64,000 nt of DNA from Vagococcus carniphilus (GCF_014397115.1 NZ_CP060720.1:2930001-2994000); one strand, 5' to 3'. Counted from the stretch's first letter, positions 19,321 to 27,831 are shown. Translations and numbers: made by a program. Notes: a model not told the origin generated them from the sequence alone.

Positions 19321-19340
19321 AAGCTCGGTCTATAGTCTAA

Positions 19341-19369
19341 TTGGCAAAAATAAAAAAATTTTATATAGT
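19341..19369 (+). promoter_or_regulatory. SigmaA promoter upstream of rodZ
   Basis: TTGGCA (19341-19346), 17-bp spacer, TATAGT (19364-19369). Transcription would begin near 19376, so rodZ-pgsA can be expressed separately from ymfFH. Confidence 0.65.
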
Positions 19370-19373
19370 ATAA

Positions 19374-19469
19374 AGAGAAGAAACAGATGATTTAATTAGC
19401 CGTTACACCTCTAGTCAGGATGCATTTAGTTTTGATAAGCTACCTGAAAAACAGACACGGCAATTTTAG
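19374..19469 (+). pseudogene. Remnant of an unidentified coding sequence
   Basis: A 32-codon stretch that looks coding (…ISRYTSSQDAFSFDKLPEKQ…) ends with TAG at 19467-19469. It has an in-frame stop at 19371-19373, no start codon and no ribosome site. It sits where ymfI or similar genes are found in relatives and is best read as the 3' end of a deleted gene. I cannot name the parent family. Confidence 0.45.
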
Positions 19470-19486
19470 AAAGAAGGGGCGAAGAC

Positions 19487-20443
19487 TTGGAAACGATTGG
19501 TGAAAAATTGAGAGCTGCACGTCTTGAACGTGGCCTTACAATCGGTGATTTACAGCGAATAACTAAAATACAACGACGTTACTTAGAAGCAATAGAAGAC
19601 AATGATTTTGACGCCATGCCAAGTGATTATTACAAACGAACATTCATTAGACAATTCGCCGAAGCAGTTGGACTTAATCCAAAACCGCTTTTAAGACGTT
19701 TAGACGGCAAACCAGAGCGAAACGACTTAATGAATACAATGGCTTTATCGATCCCTGTAAAGGGCTCTAGAAAGTCAAAATACAATGAAACTAACACCAA
19801 AAAGAATTTAGTCAAATCTTATATTCCTGTAGCCTTACTTGTTTTGGTTGTGATGGGAATTATTGGGACGATTGGCTATGCTATCTTCATCGATTCAGAG
19901 CAAGGGCCTATTGTTCCGATACCAGATAAAACGACAAACCTAGCTGGCTCTAACACATTAGAATCAGAGAGAACGTCAGAGTCTAAAGAAGAAGATAGTT
20001 CATCAGCTGAATCAACTGATGAGAAAAAAGAAAAGAAAACGAAGAAAAAAGATAAAAAAGCTGCTGCTTTCACATTGGAACAAGATACTGGGGATTATGC
20101 TGCCTTTACAACTAAGGAACTTGAAAAACCTGTAAAAGTTACCTTTAAAGGTACTGACGGCCCTGCTTGGGTTGGTCTACAATCTCCTGAAACGCAAGAA
20201 TTATTTTATCAATACACGATTCAACCAGGTGAAGACTTAGAAACGTTTGTCCCTGAAGAAATGACTAGTTTTGATATTGTCGTAGGTGCTGCGCCAAATG
20301 TTAAAATTAGCATTAACGGTGAGGAGCTTAAATTTAACGAAAAAACTCCCACAACTGGTAAAAAAATGATAACATTAAAGACAGATAGTTCGGATGCAGA
20401 TTCGACTACAACTACAAATGAACAGAAAGAGGTATTTGAATAA
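19487..20443 (+). CDS. rodZ: RodZ-like helix-turn-helix membrane protein
   Basis: Cell-shape protein linking MreB to the wall machinery, 318 aa. Residues 1-66 form an XRE-type HTH (GEKLRAARLERGLTIGDLQR). After a basic linker there is one transmembrane helix (YIPVALLVLVVMGIIGTIGY, near 110-130). An acidic/lysine-rich linker and a DUF4115 extracytoplasmic domain (about 190-290) complete the protein. The start is TTG 19487 with GAAGGGG upstream. The stop lies 1 bp before the pgsA start. Confidence 0.88.
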   Translation: METIGEKLRAARLERGLTIGDLQRITKIQRRYLEAIEDNDFDAMPSDYYKRTFIRQFAEAVGLNPKPLLRRLDGKPERNDLMNTMALSIPVKGSRKSKYNETNTKKNLVKSYIPVALLVLVVMGIIGTIGYAIFIDSEQGPIVPIPDKTTNLAGSNTLESERTSESKEEDSSSAESTDEKKEKKTKKKDKKAAAFTLEQDTGDYAAFTTKELEKPVKVTFKGTDGPAWVGLQSPETQELFYQYTIQPGEDLETFVPEEMTSFDIVVGAAPNVKISINGEELKFNEKTPTTGKKMITLKTDSSDADSTTTTNEQKEVFE

Positions 20444-20444
20444 G

Positions 20445-21023
20445 ATGAATTTACCTAATAAACTAACTGTGCTCAGAATCTTTATGATTCCTGTCTTTAT
20501 TATCCTTGCAGTTGCACCATTTAATTGGGGTGAAATAAGTATTCTTGGAACATCTTTAGAAGTAACTCAATTAGTTGCTGCAATTATTTTTGCTATTGCT
20601 AGTATTACCGACTGGTTAGATGGTTACATCGCTCGTCGTGATAACCTAGTAACTAATTTTGGAAAATTTGCTGATCCTTTAGCGGACAAAATGCTTGTTA
20701 TGACAGCTTTCATTGTTTTAGTAGGACAAGGAAAAGCGGCTTCTTGGATTGTTGCAATCATTGTTTGTCGTGAACTAGCTGTAACAGGCTTACGTCTTCT
20801 ACTTGTAGAGGGTGGCGAAGTTATGGCTGCTGCTTGGCCAGGTAAAGTTAAGACAGCAACCCAAATGGTGGCGATTATTTTATTATTAATCAACAATATT
20901 CCATTTGCCGGTCTTAATTTACCAGTTGATCAAATTATGCTTTATACTTGCTTAATTTTCACCATCTACTCTGGTGTTGATTATTTCGCTAAGAACAAAG
21001 ACATTTTTAAAGATTCTATGTAA
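20445..21023 (+). CDS. pgsA: CDP-diacylglycerol-glycerol-3-phosphate 3-phosphatidyltransferase
   Basis: Makes phosphatidylglycerophosphate, the precursor of phosphatidylglycerol. The start at ATG 20445 (MNLPNKLTVLRI) is preferred over longer in-frame options inside rodZ and gives 192 aa. The CDP-alcohol phosphotransferase signature is present as SITDWLDGYIARRDNLVTNF then GKFADPLADKML. Several membrane helices. It is coupled to rodZ; cinA and recA, often next, are not here. Confidence 0.95.
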   Translation: MNLPNKLTVLRIFMIPVFIILAVAPFNWGEISILGTSLEVTQLVAAIIFAIASITDWLDGYIARRDNLVTNFGKFADPLADKMLVMTAFIVLVGQGKAASWIVAIIVCRELAVTGLRLLLVEGGEVMAAAWPGKVKTATQMVAIILLLINNIPFAGLNLPVDQIMLYTCLIFTIYSGVDYFAKNKDIFKDSM

Positions 21024-21050
21024 AATCAAGGGGCTAACTCTTGATTTTTT
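21022..21050 (+). terminator. Terminator after pgsA
   Basis: AAAATCAAG / CTTGATTTT with T-run, overlapping the pgsA stop codon. Confidence 0.8.
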
Positions 21051-21110
21051 TATTTTTTATGATTAAAGTAATAGTAAGTTTTATATACTAATTAAAAGGA
21101 ATGATTCACT

Positions 21111-21644
21111 ATGACATCCATGTTTAAATCCATTCAACGACACGCTTTACTAAGAAGTATTGCTTATATCTTACTAGGTATTGCCATCTTTTTAGAGCCA
21201 AACAAAGTGTCCCAAACTATTTTATATTTAATTGTTGGCTATAATGTTGTGATGGGTGTATTTAATTTAATTTCATCTATTAAAAACAAACAAAATGGGT
21301 ACAGCTCTTCAACACCTGTTGCAATTTTTTATTTCATTTTCGCTTTGATTTTATTCTTGTTTGCTAAACCACTTGTTGCCTCTCTACCTTTCTTCTTAGG
21401 TTTGATGTGTGTTATCGGTGGCGGTGTTCGTCTATCTCAATCACTAGGTTTAAGACAGTACGTTAATGTTAATTGGTTACCAATGTTCATCTACGGCGCT
21501 ATTACGATTGGTGCTGGTGTTCTATTAATGGTCTTCCCATTCTCTAGTGCGATGATGTTCTTTAGATTTTTCGGCGTTGTATTGACTCTAGCTGGTATTT
21601 CAGAGTTAGTTGCCTTTATTCGCTTTAGAAATTTTGATATGTAA
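21111..21644 (+). CDS. DUF308/HdeD-like membrane protein
   Basis: A 177-aa protein of six short membrane helices with the DUF308 pattern (SIAYILLGIAIFLEP near the N-terminus, repeated as FIYGAITIGAGVLLMVFPF). Function unknown; the family includes acid-stress-associated HdeD. AAAGGAATG-type ribosome site before ATG 21111. The VOC gene follows 11 bp later, so the two are probably one transcript. Confidence 0.8.
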   Translation: MTSMFKSIQRHALLRSIAYILLGIAIFLEPNKVSQTILYLIVGYNVVMGVFNLISSIKNKQNGYSSSTPVAIFYFIFALILFLFAKPLVASLPFFLGLMCVIGGGVRLSQSLGLRQYVNVNWLPMFIYGAITIGAGVLLMVFPFSSAMMFFRFFGVVLTLAGISELVAFIRFRNFDM

Positions 21645-21655
21645 GGTCGTGACAA

Positions 21656-22027
21656 ATGATTAATCAAGTCGATATTATGTTATACGTTAATAATGTTAAT
21701 GAGGCTGCTGAGTTTTGGCAAAAAGGCTTTGGTGTAACAGAGGTTGAAACTGTTGATTTACCAGAATCTTTTTTATCTATTAAATTAACACTTTTAAATC
21801 AAGTTTCACTGCAGTTATTTGATAAAGTTTTTATTCAACAATTTTCACCAGAAGTTGCAATGAACACCCCTTCCCTTTTATTTAAAACAGATAACATTGA
21901 AGCTCTTCATCAACAACTTAAACTGGTTAGTCCTTTTGTTAGTGAGATAATTAATGAAACAGGTGTTAAACAATTTCATTTTTCAGATAAAGAAAATAAT
22001 TATTTCGCTGTAATGGCTAATAAATAA
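21656..22027 (+). CDS. VOC family (glyoxalase/bleomycin-resistance fold) protein
   Basis: A 123-aa single-domain protein with the start [21 protein letters not shown], typical of vicinal-oxygen-chelate proteins, and the closing [15 protein letters not shown]. Substrate unknown. It lies 11 bp after the DUF308 gene and its 3' end touches the convergent fic remnant. Confidence 0.82.
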   Translation: MINQVDIMLYVNNVNEAAEFWQKGFGVTEVETVDLPESFLSIKLTLLNQVSLQLFDKVFIQQFSPEVAMNTPSLLFKTDNIEALHQQLKLVSPFVSEIINETGVKQFHFSDKENNYFAVMANK

Positions 22028-22682
22028 ACAAAACAGAGCATGAAACCCAAGGTAAACCTTGAGTCTCATGCTCTATTTCATTTAATTCTTCTGTTATGAA
22101 TTCTGTGTAACCTTCATAATAGTAGCTGATATCTATGCCTCTCATGTAAATTTCCCGGTTATCAATTTGATCAGTCAACGCATTCTTAATAGCAAATTTC
22201 AATTCAATATCTTTAACAGGACTTCTTTCCATTGCTAGAAGATAGTCTTCTTTATCAATTAAATTCCAGTTAACAACTGATTTTAATTGGGCTTTTAATA
22301 TTAAATCTAGCCATATCCGCATACTTCTTCCGTTTCCTTCTCTAAAGGGATGAGCAATGTTCATCTCAACATATTTTTCAATAATTTCCTCAAAAGAATT
22401 TATCAGCATTTGATCAATATTATTTAAAGCCGGCTCTAGATACACAACTGGTGCGAATCTAAAATTTCCTTATGAAATATTGACAGAACGTCTTTCTCCT
22501 ACAAAAGAATAGATGTCTTGAAATAAAAAATGATGGATAAAAGATAGACTCGCAAATGTTCCAACTGCTAAAGGATCTATTTTCCCTGATTCATATAGTT
22601 CTTTAGCTCTTAGTTTACTTAGCCTCTCTTCTTCTTTGTTCAGCAGTAACTGATTTTCAATGTTTAATTTATTTTCTAACAT
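22017..22682 (-). pseudogene. Fic family (AMPylase-type) protein gene with internal stop
   Basis: The upper part starts at ATG 22682 and reads 70 codons through VGERRSVNIS, then an in-frame TAA (complement of 22470-22472). It resumes in the same frame as [17 protein letters not shown]. Changing that codon to AAA or AAG would restore the usual SKGNFRFAP. The catalytic motif [12 protein letters not shown] (HxFx[D/E]GNGRxxR) is intact downstream, but the stop separates it from the start. The C-terminus runs through the terminator hairpin and looks non-native. Fic enzymes transfer AMP or related groups to target hydroxyls. Confidence 0.85.
22034..22080. terminator. Bidirectional terminator between VOC gene and fic
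   Basis: Extended hairpin: GAGCATGA…CAAGG loop CCTTG…TCATGCTC with T-rich right and A-rich left flanks. The fic frame reads into it, so the genuine fic C-terminus probably ended earlier. Confidence 0.75.
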
Positions 22683-22698
22683 CTTATTCTCTCCTAAA

Positions 22699-23763
22699 CT
22701 ACTTATCCACTTCTTCTTTTGGAGGAACTATTTGAGGTAATCCATGTTTTTTATGTTCTGTTTTAACTTCAAGTAAATCTAGTAGGAAGACAAATACTGG
22801 TATACCAATAATCAATCCCCACACACCAAAGAATTTCTCTGAGAACATTAAAACAACAAACACATAAAAGACTGGTAGATCAGTTTTACTACTCATTAAT
22901 TTAGGATTTAAAATATATGACTCAATCCCATGAATCACTGCAATCATAATTAAAATATAAATAATATTTTGTACGCCACCATCTGTATACGCAATTAAAC
23001 TAAGTGGGATACATGAAATAATTACACCTGCTACTGGGATCAAACTTAAAATAAAAATCATTAAAGCTAAACTAAGCAACTGCTCTTGAGGAAATTTCAT
23101 TAGATACAAGCCAATTGTTGTTAGCAATGTGTTAATCAAAGCAATAATAAATTGCGCTTCAATTACCACACCAAATGTGTTGATAAATTTGCGACCTAAA
23201 TAACCCACATCTTGACTGAAAACACCTATCTTACTCTTGTAAAAAGCTCTACCAAAATCTGTTACCCATTCTTTTTCAATAATGAAAAAGAAACTTAGCA
23301 TAAACGACATGAAGAAAGTTAATCCCATCGAGCCAATACTTGTAATCGTATTGAAAATAACTTTTGCTCCTGTAGTTAGTTGTTGCTTAATATCTTGGAA
23401 ATTCACATTAGCTGAAATCCATTCGAATAATCTGTTATCACTATTAACTCGTTGATAGAAAGAAAAAACTTCCTCAATCATTTTAATGGTTTGATTAAAC
23501 ATTTTTGGTACATAAACGGTAATTGAAAAATACAAGAAAATCACAATTAGCAAATAAACAGCTATCACGATTATCTTCTTCGGTATTTTTATGACGCTAT
23601 GAATACCTTCAACACCTCGAACAATTAAATACGTTAAGATAAAAGTTAATAAGACTAAACTTAAAATATTTCGAATTAAAAACAAAATCAAACAAACTGT
23701 CAATAACACCAATGTTCTTCTTGCCGAATCATTGGCTTTTAATCGATGCCATAAATCAATCAT
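22699..23763 (-). CDS. AI-2E family (UPF0118) transporter
   Basis: A 354-aa polytopic membrane protein with about eight helices and the family pattern ending ILNPKLMSSKTDLPVFYVFVV…FGVWGLIIGIPVFV. The family contains TqsA-like exporters and Na+/H+ antiporters; the substrate here is unknown. GAGGTAAAAAAGAAG precedes ATG 23763. It lies directly upstream of the broken fic gene on the same strand (16-bp gap). Confidence 0.88.
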   Translation of the reverse strand: MIDLWHRLKANDSARRTLVLLTVCLILFLIRNILSLVLLTFILTYLIVRGVEGIHSVIKIPKKIIVIAVYLLIVIFLYFSITVYVPKMFNQTIKMIEEVFSFYQRVNSDNRLFEWISANVNFQDIKQQLTTGAKVIFNTITSIGSMGLTFFMSFMLSFFFIIEKEWVTDFGRAFYKSKIGVFSQDVGYLGRKFINTFGVVIEAQFIIALINTLLTTIGLYLMKFPQEQLLSLALMIFILSLIPVAGVIISCIPLSLIAYTDGGVQNIIYILIMIAVIHGIESYILNPKLMSSKTDLPVFYVFVVLMFSEKFFGVWGLIIGIPVFVFLLDLLEVKTEHKKHGLPQIVPPKEEVDK

Positions 23764-23833
23764 ACTTCTTTTTTACCTCCTCTTAGCCGTTGGGGCTAGT
23801 CTTATTTTACGCTAAACAAAAATTAAAAGATAG

Positions 23834-24376
23834 TTATTCAGTGCAATTCAAACCAAGCGGAGTTAAGACAAGTGTTTTATAGTAGCTATCTAATTTTTCA
23901 GACGTTACCCCTTCCTGATTTTTCGACCACTCATCTAAAGATTGAATACTTCCAACGACGTGTCTTGCCATTAAATCAGTCGGTAATTGATTAGGACTAA
24001 CCTCTTTCAATATTGCCTTAAATGAAGCTGTCATTTGCTTTAAGAAGAAACTATTAACCGTTTCAAGAAAGCGATCATCTGATTGGTTGCGGAAAATTAA
24101 TTGCTCGGCTTCTGATTTTTGATAGAATTCATCGGCTGTTTTAAACGGTGCATAAAACTTTTCTCTTTCATCTAATTCAAAGAAATCATTCCATAGAATA
24201 AATAATCCAAATTCTAAGAGTTGGTACTTATCTTCAAAGTGACGATAAAAAGTAGAACGATGAATGTTAGCATCTTCACAGATTTCCCTTACTCGGATAT
24301 CTCCAAAGTTTTTCTTTTGATTAACCATCATGTCAAAAAAATGATTCCATATACTATTATCCATTGCTTCTTTCAC
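23834..24376 (-). CDS. TetR/AcrR family transcriptional regulator
   Basis: A 180-aa protein with the HTH at residues about 20-50 (DIRVREICEDANIHRSTFYRHF) and a TetR_C_8/DhaS-like C-terminal domain. The start is GTG 24376 with AAAGGAGG nine bases upstream. It is divergent from the DHFR-fold gene, and both promoters overlap the TTGTCT/AGACAA palindrome. It probably represses itself and the neighbour. Confidence 0.85.
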   Translation of the reverse strand: MKEAMDNSIWNHFFDMMVNQKKNFGDIRVREICEDANIHRSTFYRHFEDKYQLLEFGLFILWNDFFELDEREKFYAPFKTADEFYQKSEAEQLIFRNQSDDRFLETVNSFFLKQMTASFKAILKEVSPNQLPTDLMARHVVGSIQSLDEWSKNQEGVTSEKLDSYYKTLVLTPLGLNCTE

Positions 24377-24411
24377 TATGATTAACCTCCTTTTTTTCTG
24401 GTTTTAGCGAC

Positions 24412-24458
24412 ATTATATCCTTTTGTCTCTTATCAGACAAGAAAAAACACGTTACAAT
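24412..24458. promoter_or_regulatory. Divergent promoters overlapping a TetR-type operator
   Basis: Palindrome TTGTCT-N6-AGACAA at 24423-24440. Minus promoter for tetR: -35 TTGTCT (24435-24440), 17-bp spacer, -10 TATAAT (24412-24417). Plus promoter: -35 TTATCA (24430-24435), 17 bp, -10 TACAAT (24453-24458). The palindrome covers both -35 elements. Confidence 0.65.
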
Positions 24459-24485
24459 AAACTTATCAAGAAAGGGGAGCTTTTT

Positions 24486-25019
24486 ATGACAAACAGAAAA
24501 ATAATTCTTTATATCGCAACCAGTATTGACGGGTTTATCGCTGATAAGAATGGTGACATCGACTGGTTAGGAACAGGTGCGATAGAAGAAACGGTGGACA
24601 CTTCTTATGAAGATTTTTATCAACATGTTGACACGGTTATTTTAGGTAGAAAAACATATGACCAAGTAACGACTTCACTAGCTCCTGACAACTACCCTTA
24701 CGCAGATAGTATTTCTTATGTTTTAACTTCTCAATTACGAGAAAACAAAGAAAACATAATCTTTACAGATCAATCTGTCGTTGATCTTGTGACTAAACTA
24801 AAAAGTGAACCAGGTAAAGACGTTTTTATTGTTGGTGGTGCTAGTATTATTCAACCTCTTGTTGAAAATGATTTAATTGACGAATATATTTTAGCGACTA
24901 TTCCAGTTATTTTAGGTGAAGGAATTCCTTTATTCCATCCTATCAAAAGGGCTGTTACCTTAAAACCTGTGTCTGTTAATTTAATTAATCAGATTGTTTA
25001 TCGAACTTATCGCAGCTAA
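24486..25019 (+). CDS. Dihydrofolate reductase-fold (RibD C-terminal type) protein
   Basis: A 177-aa NADPH-dependent reductase-fold protein: start IILYIATSIDGFIADKNGDIDWL, nucleotide-binding region TVILGRKTYDQV and DVFIVGGASIIQPL. The ATG at 24486 follows AAGGGGAGC; earlier in-frame codons lie in the promoter. Substrate unknown; members of this group are often annotated as YwjB-like. It is controlled by the divergent TetR. Confidence 0.85.
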   Translation: MTNRKIILYIATSIDGFIADKNGDIDWLGTGAIEETVDTSYEDFYQHVDTVILGRKTYDQVTTSLAPDNYPYADSISYVLTSQLRENKENIIFTDQSVVDLVTKLKSEPGKDVFIVGGASIIQPLVENDLIDEYILATIPVILGEGIPLFHPIKRAVTLKPVSVNLINQIVYRTYRS

Positions 25020-25096
25020 TTTATTTTTAAGTGTTGACTTTTTTTTAAAGTCAGACTATACTTCTTGTATCAAAAAGACTAAAGGAGGGTACCGAA

Positions 25097-25144
25097 TTGA
25101 ACATTGTTTTATTTAATAGACTAATTCTAATAAATAAACAGTGA
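25097..25144 (+). CDS. Leader peptide 1 of the ABC-F gene
   Basis: A 15-residue frame MNIVLFNRLILINKQ starting at TTG 25097, with a near-perfect ribosome site AAAGGAGGG at 25081-25089. It precedes a 10-bp hairpin (25173-25197) and a terminator (25200-25230). The layout matches ribosome-mediated attenuators of antibiotic-resistance ABC-F and erm genes. Confidence 0.6.
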   Translation: MNIVLFNRLILINKQ

Positions 25145-25172
25145 GTTCGCGTATCCTTATGAAGAAAAATTG

Positions 25173-25197
25173 AATAGCTTAATTTATTTAAGCTATT
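25173..25197 (+). promoter_or_regulatory. Leader hairpin between uORF1 and the attenuator
   Basis: Perfect 10-bp stem AATAGCTTAA / TTAAGCTATT with a 5-base loop, immediately followed by the terminator hairpin. Segment GAGTTCG at 25144-25150 can pair with CGCACTC of the terminator arm, a possible antiterminator. Confidence 0.5.
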
Positions 25198-25199
25198 TC

Positions 25200-25230
25200 G
25201 CACTCCTGTCAGGTATAGGAGTGCTTTTTT
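25200..25230 (+). terminator. Attenuator (intrinsic terminator in the ABC-F leader)
   Basis: GCACTCC / GGAGTGC arms, 11-base loop, T6, located 78 bp before the ABC-F start and after leader peptide 1. Confidence 0.75.
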
Positions 25231-25256
25231 GTGTTTTAAAAAGGAGGATGGACTGA

Positions 25257-25280
25257 ATGCTACTAACATTACCTATCTAA
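25257..25280 (+). CDS. Leader peptide 2 of the ABC-F gene
   Basis: A seven-residue frame MLLTLPI with an excellent ribosome site AAGGAGG at 25241-25247, nine bases upstream, between the attenuator and the ABC-F start. It is hydrophobic like known stalling peptides. Too short to be sure, but the ribosome site has no other user. Confidence 0.45.
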   Translation: MLLTLPI

Positions 25281-25307
25281 AAAAATATAAAGAAAAAGGT
25301 GATTCAC

Positions 25308-26810
25308 ATGATGAAATTAACTCATATCTCTCTAATCGAAGAAAAAACAGGACGCTCTCTTATTAGCGATCTAGATCTTGTCATTAACCAAAATAGCAAA
25401 CTAGCTATCATTGGTGAAGAAGGAAACGGTAAGTCAAGTTTGCTACACGTCATAAGAAACAGACAAGATTTAATCCCTTACCTTCAAGTAGAAGGAAAAA
25501 TCGATTCTACTTATCAATCCATTGGCTACTTAAACCAATCTCTAGATGCTGAAAACTCTGATTTGATTGTTGCTGATTTATTTGAAGAAATGACGTGGGA
25601 TAATTTATTAATTGAAGCAATGGAAGCTTTTCAAATTGATAATTTATTTAGTACACAACGCTACGCTGACTTGTCTGGTGGTGAAAAATTAAAATACCAA
25701 CTTTTAGCTATTTTAGCGACTAATCCTGAAATTCTCTTATTAGATGAGCCGACTAACAACTTGGACTTAAACGGTATTGAATGGCTAGAAACTTTTATCA
25801 AGCAATTAAGTATTCCCGTGATTTTTGTTTCCCATGACGAGGCATTTATCCAAGCAACAGCAAACGAATTACTTCATCTTGAATTAACAAAGAAAAACCA
25901 AGTCCCTCTTTATACCTTGTCTAAAGATGACTTTTATACCTATAAGGAAAAACGAGAAAAAGCTATTACATCTCATAATCTTCAAGTCAAAAATGAGCAA
26001 CGTGCTTTGAAAAAACAAGAAACTAAGTTACGTGATGTTTGGAATAAAGCAGAACATCAACACACACAAGTGTCTCGAGCTGATCCAAGACTTCAGAAAA
26101 AAGTGAAGTCTCTCAAACAGCAGAAAGAAAAATTGGCGACTCAAAAAGACAATGTACAAGACATTCGAACCATTGAAGAACAACCAACCTTTTTCTTTGC
26201 TCCTGTCTCATCACCCAAAAAGAAACAACTTATTTTGGATTTAGACTTACCTGTTTTAGAAAATGAAAAAGGCGTATTAGCTAAAGACATTCACTTACCT
26301 ATTTTTACTCAAGATAAACTAATTATTACGGGAGAAAATGGTATAGGAAAATCAACTCTTATTAGAAAAGTAAATGAGACTTTACAGCAACAATCTAAAT
26401 ATAAAATAGGCTTTATGCCACAAAATTACGAAGAAGTCATTGATCTATCTAAAAGTGTTTTAGAAGTACTTAATACAGGTGAAAGTAATGAAGAGCAACG
26501 CATTAGAACACTGTTAGCTAACCTAAACTTTACAAGAGACGAGATGCTTCATGCCGTTAGTGAACTAAGCGGTGGTCAACAAGCTAAAATCCTGTTAGTG
26601 AAACTAATGCTTGAGGAAAATGAGGTTCTTATATTAGATGAACCTACTCGCAATCTAAGTCCTTTAACTAACCAATTTTTCTATGATGCACTTAGTGAGT
26701 ATCAAGGAACCATTATTGCTATTTCCCATGATAGAAAATTTATTTCATCTCTTGATGAGAAGCAACTATATGAATTGACGGTGGAAGGTTTGAACCCTCA
26801 ACAAAACTAG
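25308..26810 (+). CDS. ABC-F family ribosome-protection/translation ATPase
   Basis: Cytosolic protein of about 500 aa with two ABC domains and no membrane helices. NBD1 has GEEGNGKSS, LSGGEKLKYQ and LLLDEPTNNLD; NBD2 has GENGIGKST, LSGGQQAKIL and LILDEPTRNLSP. They are joined by a charged coiled-coil linker (about residues 205-290) that in this class reaches the ribosomal peptidyl-transferase centre. The start ATG 25308 has AAAAGG upstream. The attenuator leader with two small peptides suggests induction by a ribosome-targeting drug (Vga/Lsa/VmlR-like behaviour), but I cannot assign a named subtype. Confidence 0.85.
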   Translation: MMKLTHISLIEEKTGRSLISDLDLVINQNSKLAIIGEEGNGKSSLLHVIRNRQDLIPYLQVEGKIDSTYQSIGYLNQSLDAENSDLIVADLFEEMTWDNLLIEAMEAFQIDNLFSTQRYADLSGGEKLKYQLLAILATNPEILLLDEPTNNLDLNGIEWLETFIKQLSIPVIFVSHDEAFIQATANELLHLELTKKNQVPLYTLSKDDFYTYKEKREKAITSHNLQVKNEQRALKKQETKLRDVWNKAEHQHTQVSRADPRLQKKVKSLKQQKEKLATQKDNVQDIRTIEEQPTFFFAPVSSPKKKQLILDLDLPVLENEKGVLAKDIHLPIFTQDKLIITGENGIGKSTLIRKVNETLQQQSKYKIGFMPQNYEEVIDLSKSVLEVLNTGESNEEQRIRTLLANLNFTRDEMLHAVSELSGGQQAKILLVKLMLEENEVLILDEPTRNLSPLTNQFFYDALSEYQGTIIAISHDRKFISSLDEKQLYELTVEGLNPQQN

Positions 26811-26814
26811 GAAA

Positions 26815-26862
26815 AATTCCGTCAACATTTACCTCACAATAAACGTTGACGGAATCCCTATT
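26815..26862. terminator. Bidirectional terminator between ABC-F gene and lacI-type gene
   Basis: ATTCCGTCAAC / GTTGACGGAAT with an 18-base loop and T-rich right flank. The right arm overlaps the last codons of the convergent LacI-type gene. Confidence 0.7.
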
Positions 26863-27806
26863 TTTTCAATTCCCTCTGCTTTCAAAACAAGTTCAAAGGC
26901 TTGTCTACCAATTTCTGTAAACTGGTAATCAATGGTTGAAATATTTAATAACTGGCTGCTTAACTGATCTTCTTGTCCAACTAAAAATGGCAGTGGCAGG
27001 TTATGATCTAGATAGTATTGCCTGGCTCCTGTGACGATATCATCTCCATTTGAAAAAATAACCTCTGGCACAATTCCATTTTCTACCCATTCTTTAGCTG
27101 CTTGATAACCATCTTTATAAGTTGTAACACCTGTCTTAACTAGCTCTTTTTCCGGTTCATTCTTAAAAATTCTTCGATAGGCACCTAGTGTTTCTTTACT
27201 TGTTGCACTCAGTTTTTCTTCACGGCTTAAAAAGAATCCTACATTATTATATTGTTTTTCCTTTAGCCAAGTGAAAGCTTCTGTTAGTGCAATACGACGC
27301 TTGGCATATACTGCAGAAATAGGTACATCATATGGATCTTCACAACAAATAATCGGACCATATTTCGTATACTCAGCTAATTTTTCTAAGGGTACTCCGT
27401 GAGATGTAAATATTAAGCCATCATAAGCATTACTTCTTAGTTGCTCTAGGTATTCGATTTCCTTTTCTTCATCATACTCAGAGGGTAATATCACCAAATG
27501 ATAAGGTGTTTTAAAAGCAGCATCTATAGCACCTGTCAAAATTTCGGTAAAAAAAGGATGTTTCGTGTTAGGTAGGACAAAACCAATATTGAGTGTTTTT
27601 CCACGACTTAAATCTCTTGCGATATCACTTGGAACATAGTCTAGCTCTTCAATTACTTGCTGAATCGCTTGTCTTGTTTCAGTAGAGACATGTTTTTTTC
27701 TATTTAAAACTCTTGAAACCGTTGAAGCCGAGTAGCCACTTTTTTTGGCAATATCATGAATAGTCGTCACTTGTTTCATCTCATTTCTAACATTTATTTT
27801 CTTCAT
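26829..27806 (-). CDS. LacI family transcriptional regulator
   Basis: A 325-aa repressor. The HTH is at residues about 14-35 (TIHDIAKKSGYSASTVSRVL) with hinge helix SRGKTLNIGFVLPN, then a periplasmic-binding-like effector domain. MKKINVRNEMKQ gives two possible starts (27806 or 27779), both with weak ribosome sites. It follows the phosphatase gene by 25 bp on the same strand, so it is probably in that operon. Sugar ligand unknown. Confidence 0.88.
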   Translation of the reverse strand: MKKINVRNEMKQVTTIHDIAKKSGYSASTVSRVLNRKKHVSTETRQAIQQVIEELDYVPSDIARDLSRGKTLNIGFVLPNTKHPFFTEILTGAIDAAFKTPYHLVILPSEYDEEKEIEYLEQLRSNAYDGLIFTSHGVPLEKLAEYTKYGPIICCEDPYDVPISAVYAKRRIALTEAFTWLKEKQYNNVGFFLSREEKLSATSKETLGAYRRIFKNEPEKELVKTGVTTYKDGYQAAKEWVENGIVPEVIFSNGDDIVTGARQYYLDHNLPLPFLVGQEDQLSSQLLNISTIDYQFTEIGRQAFELVLKAEGIEKIGIPSTFIVR

Positions 27807-27831
27807 TATATTTTCTAAAACCCGTTTCAGG

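Noticed and set aside
25051-25269. 72-aa minus-strand reading frame across the ABC-F leader
   Set aside because: No ribosome site; it is the complement of the attenuator hairpins and leader peptides.
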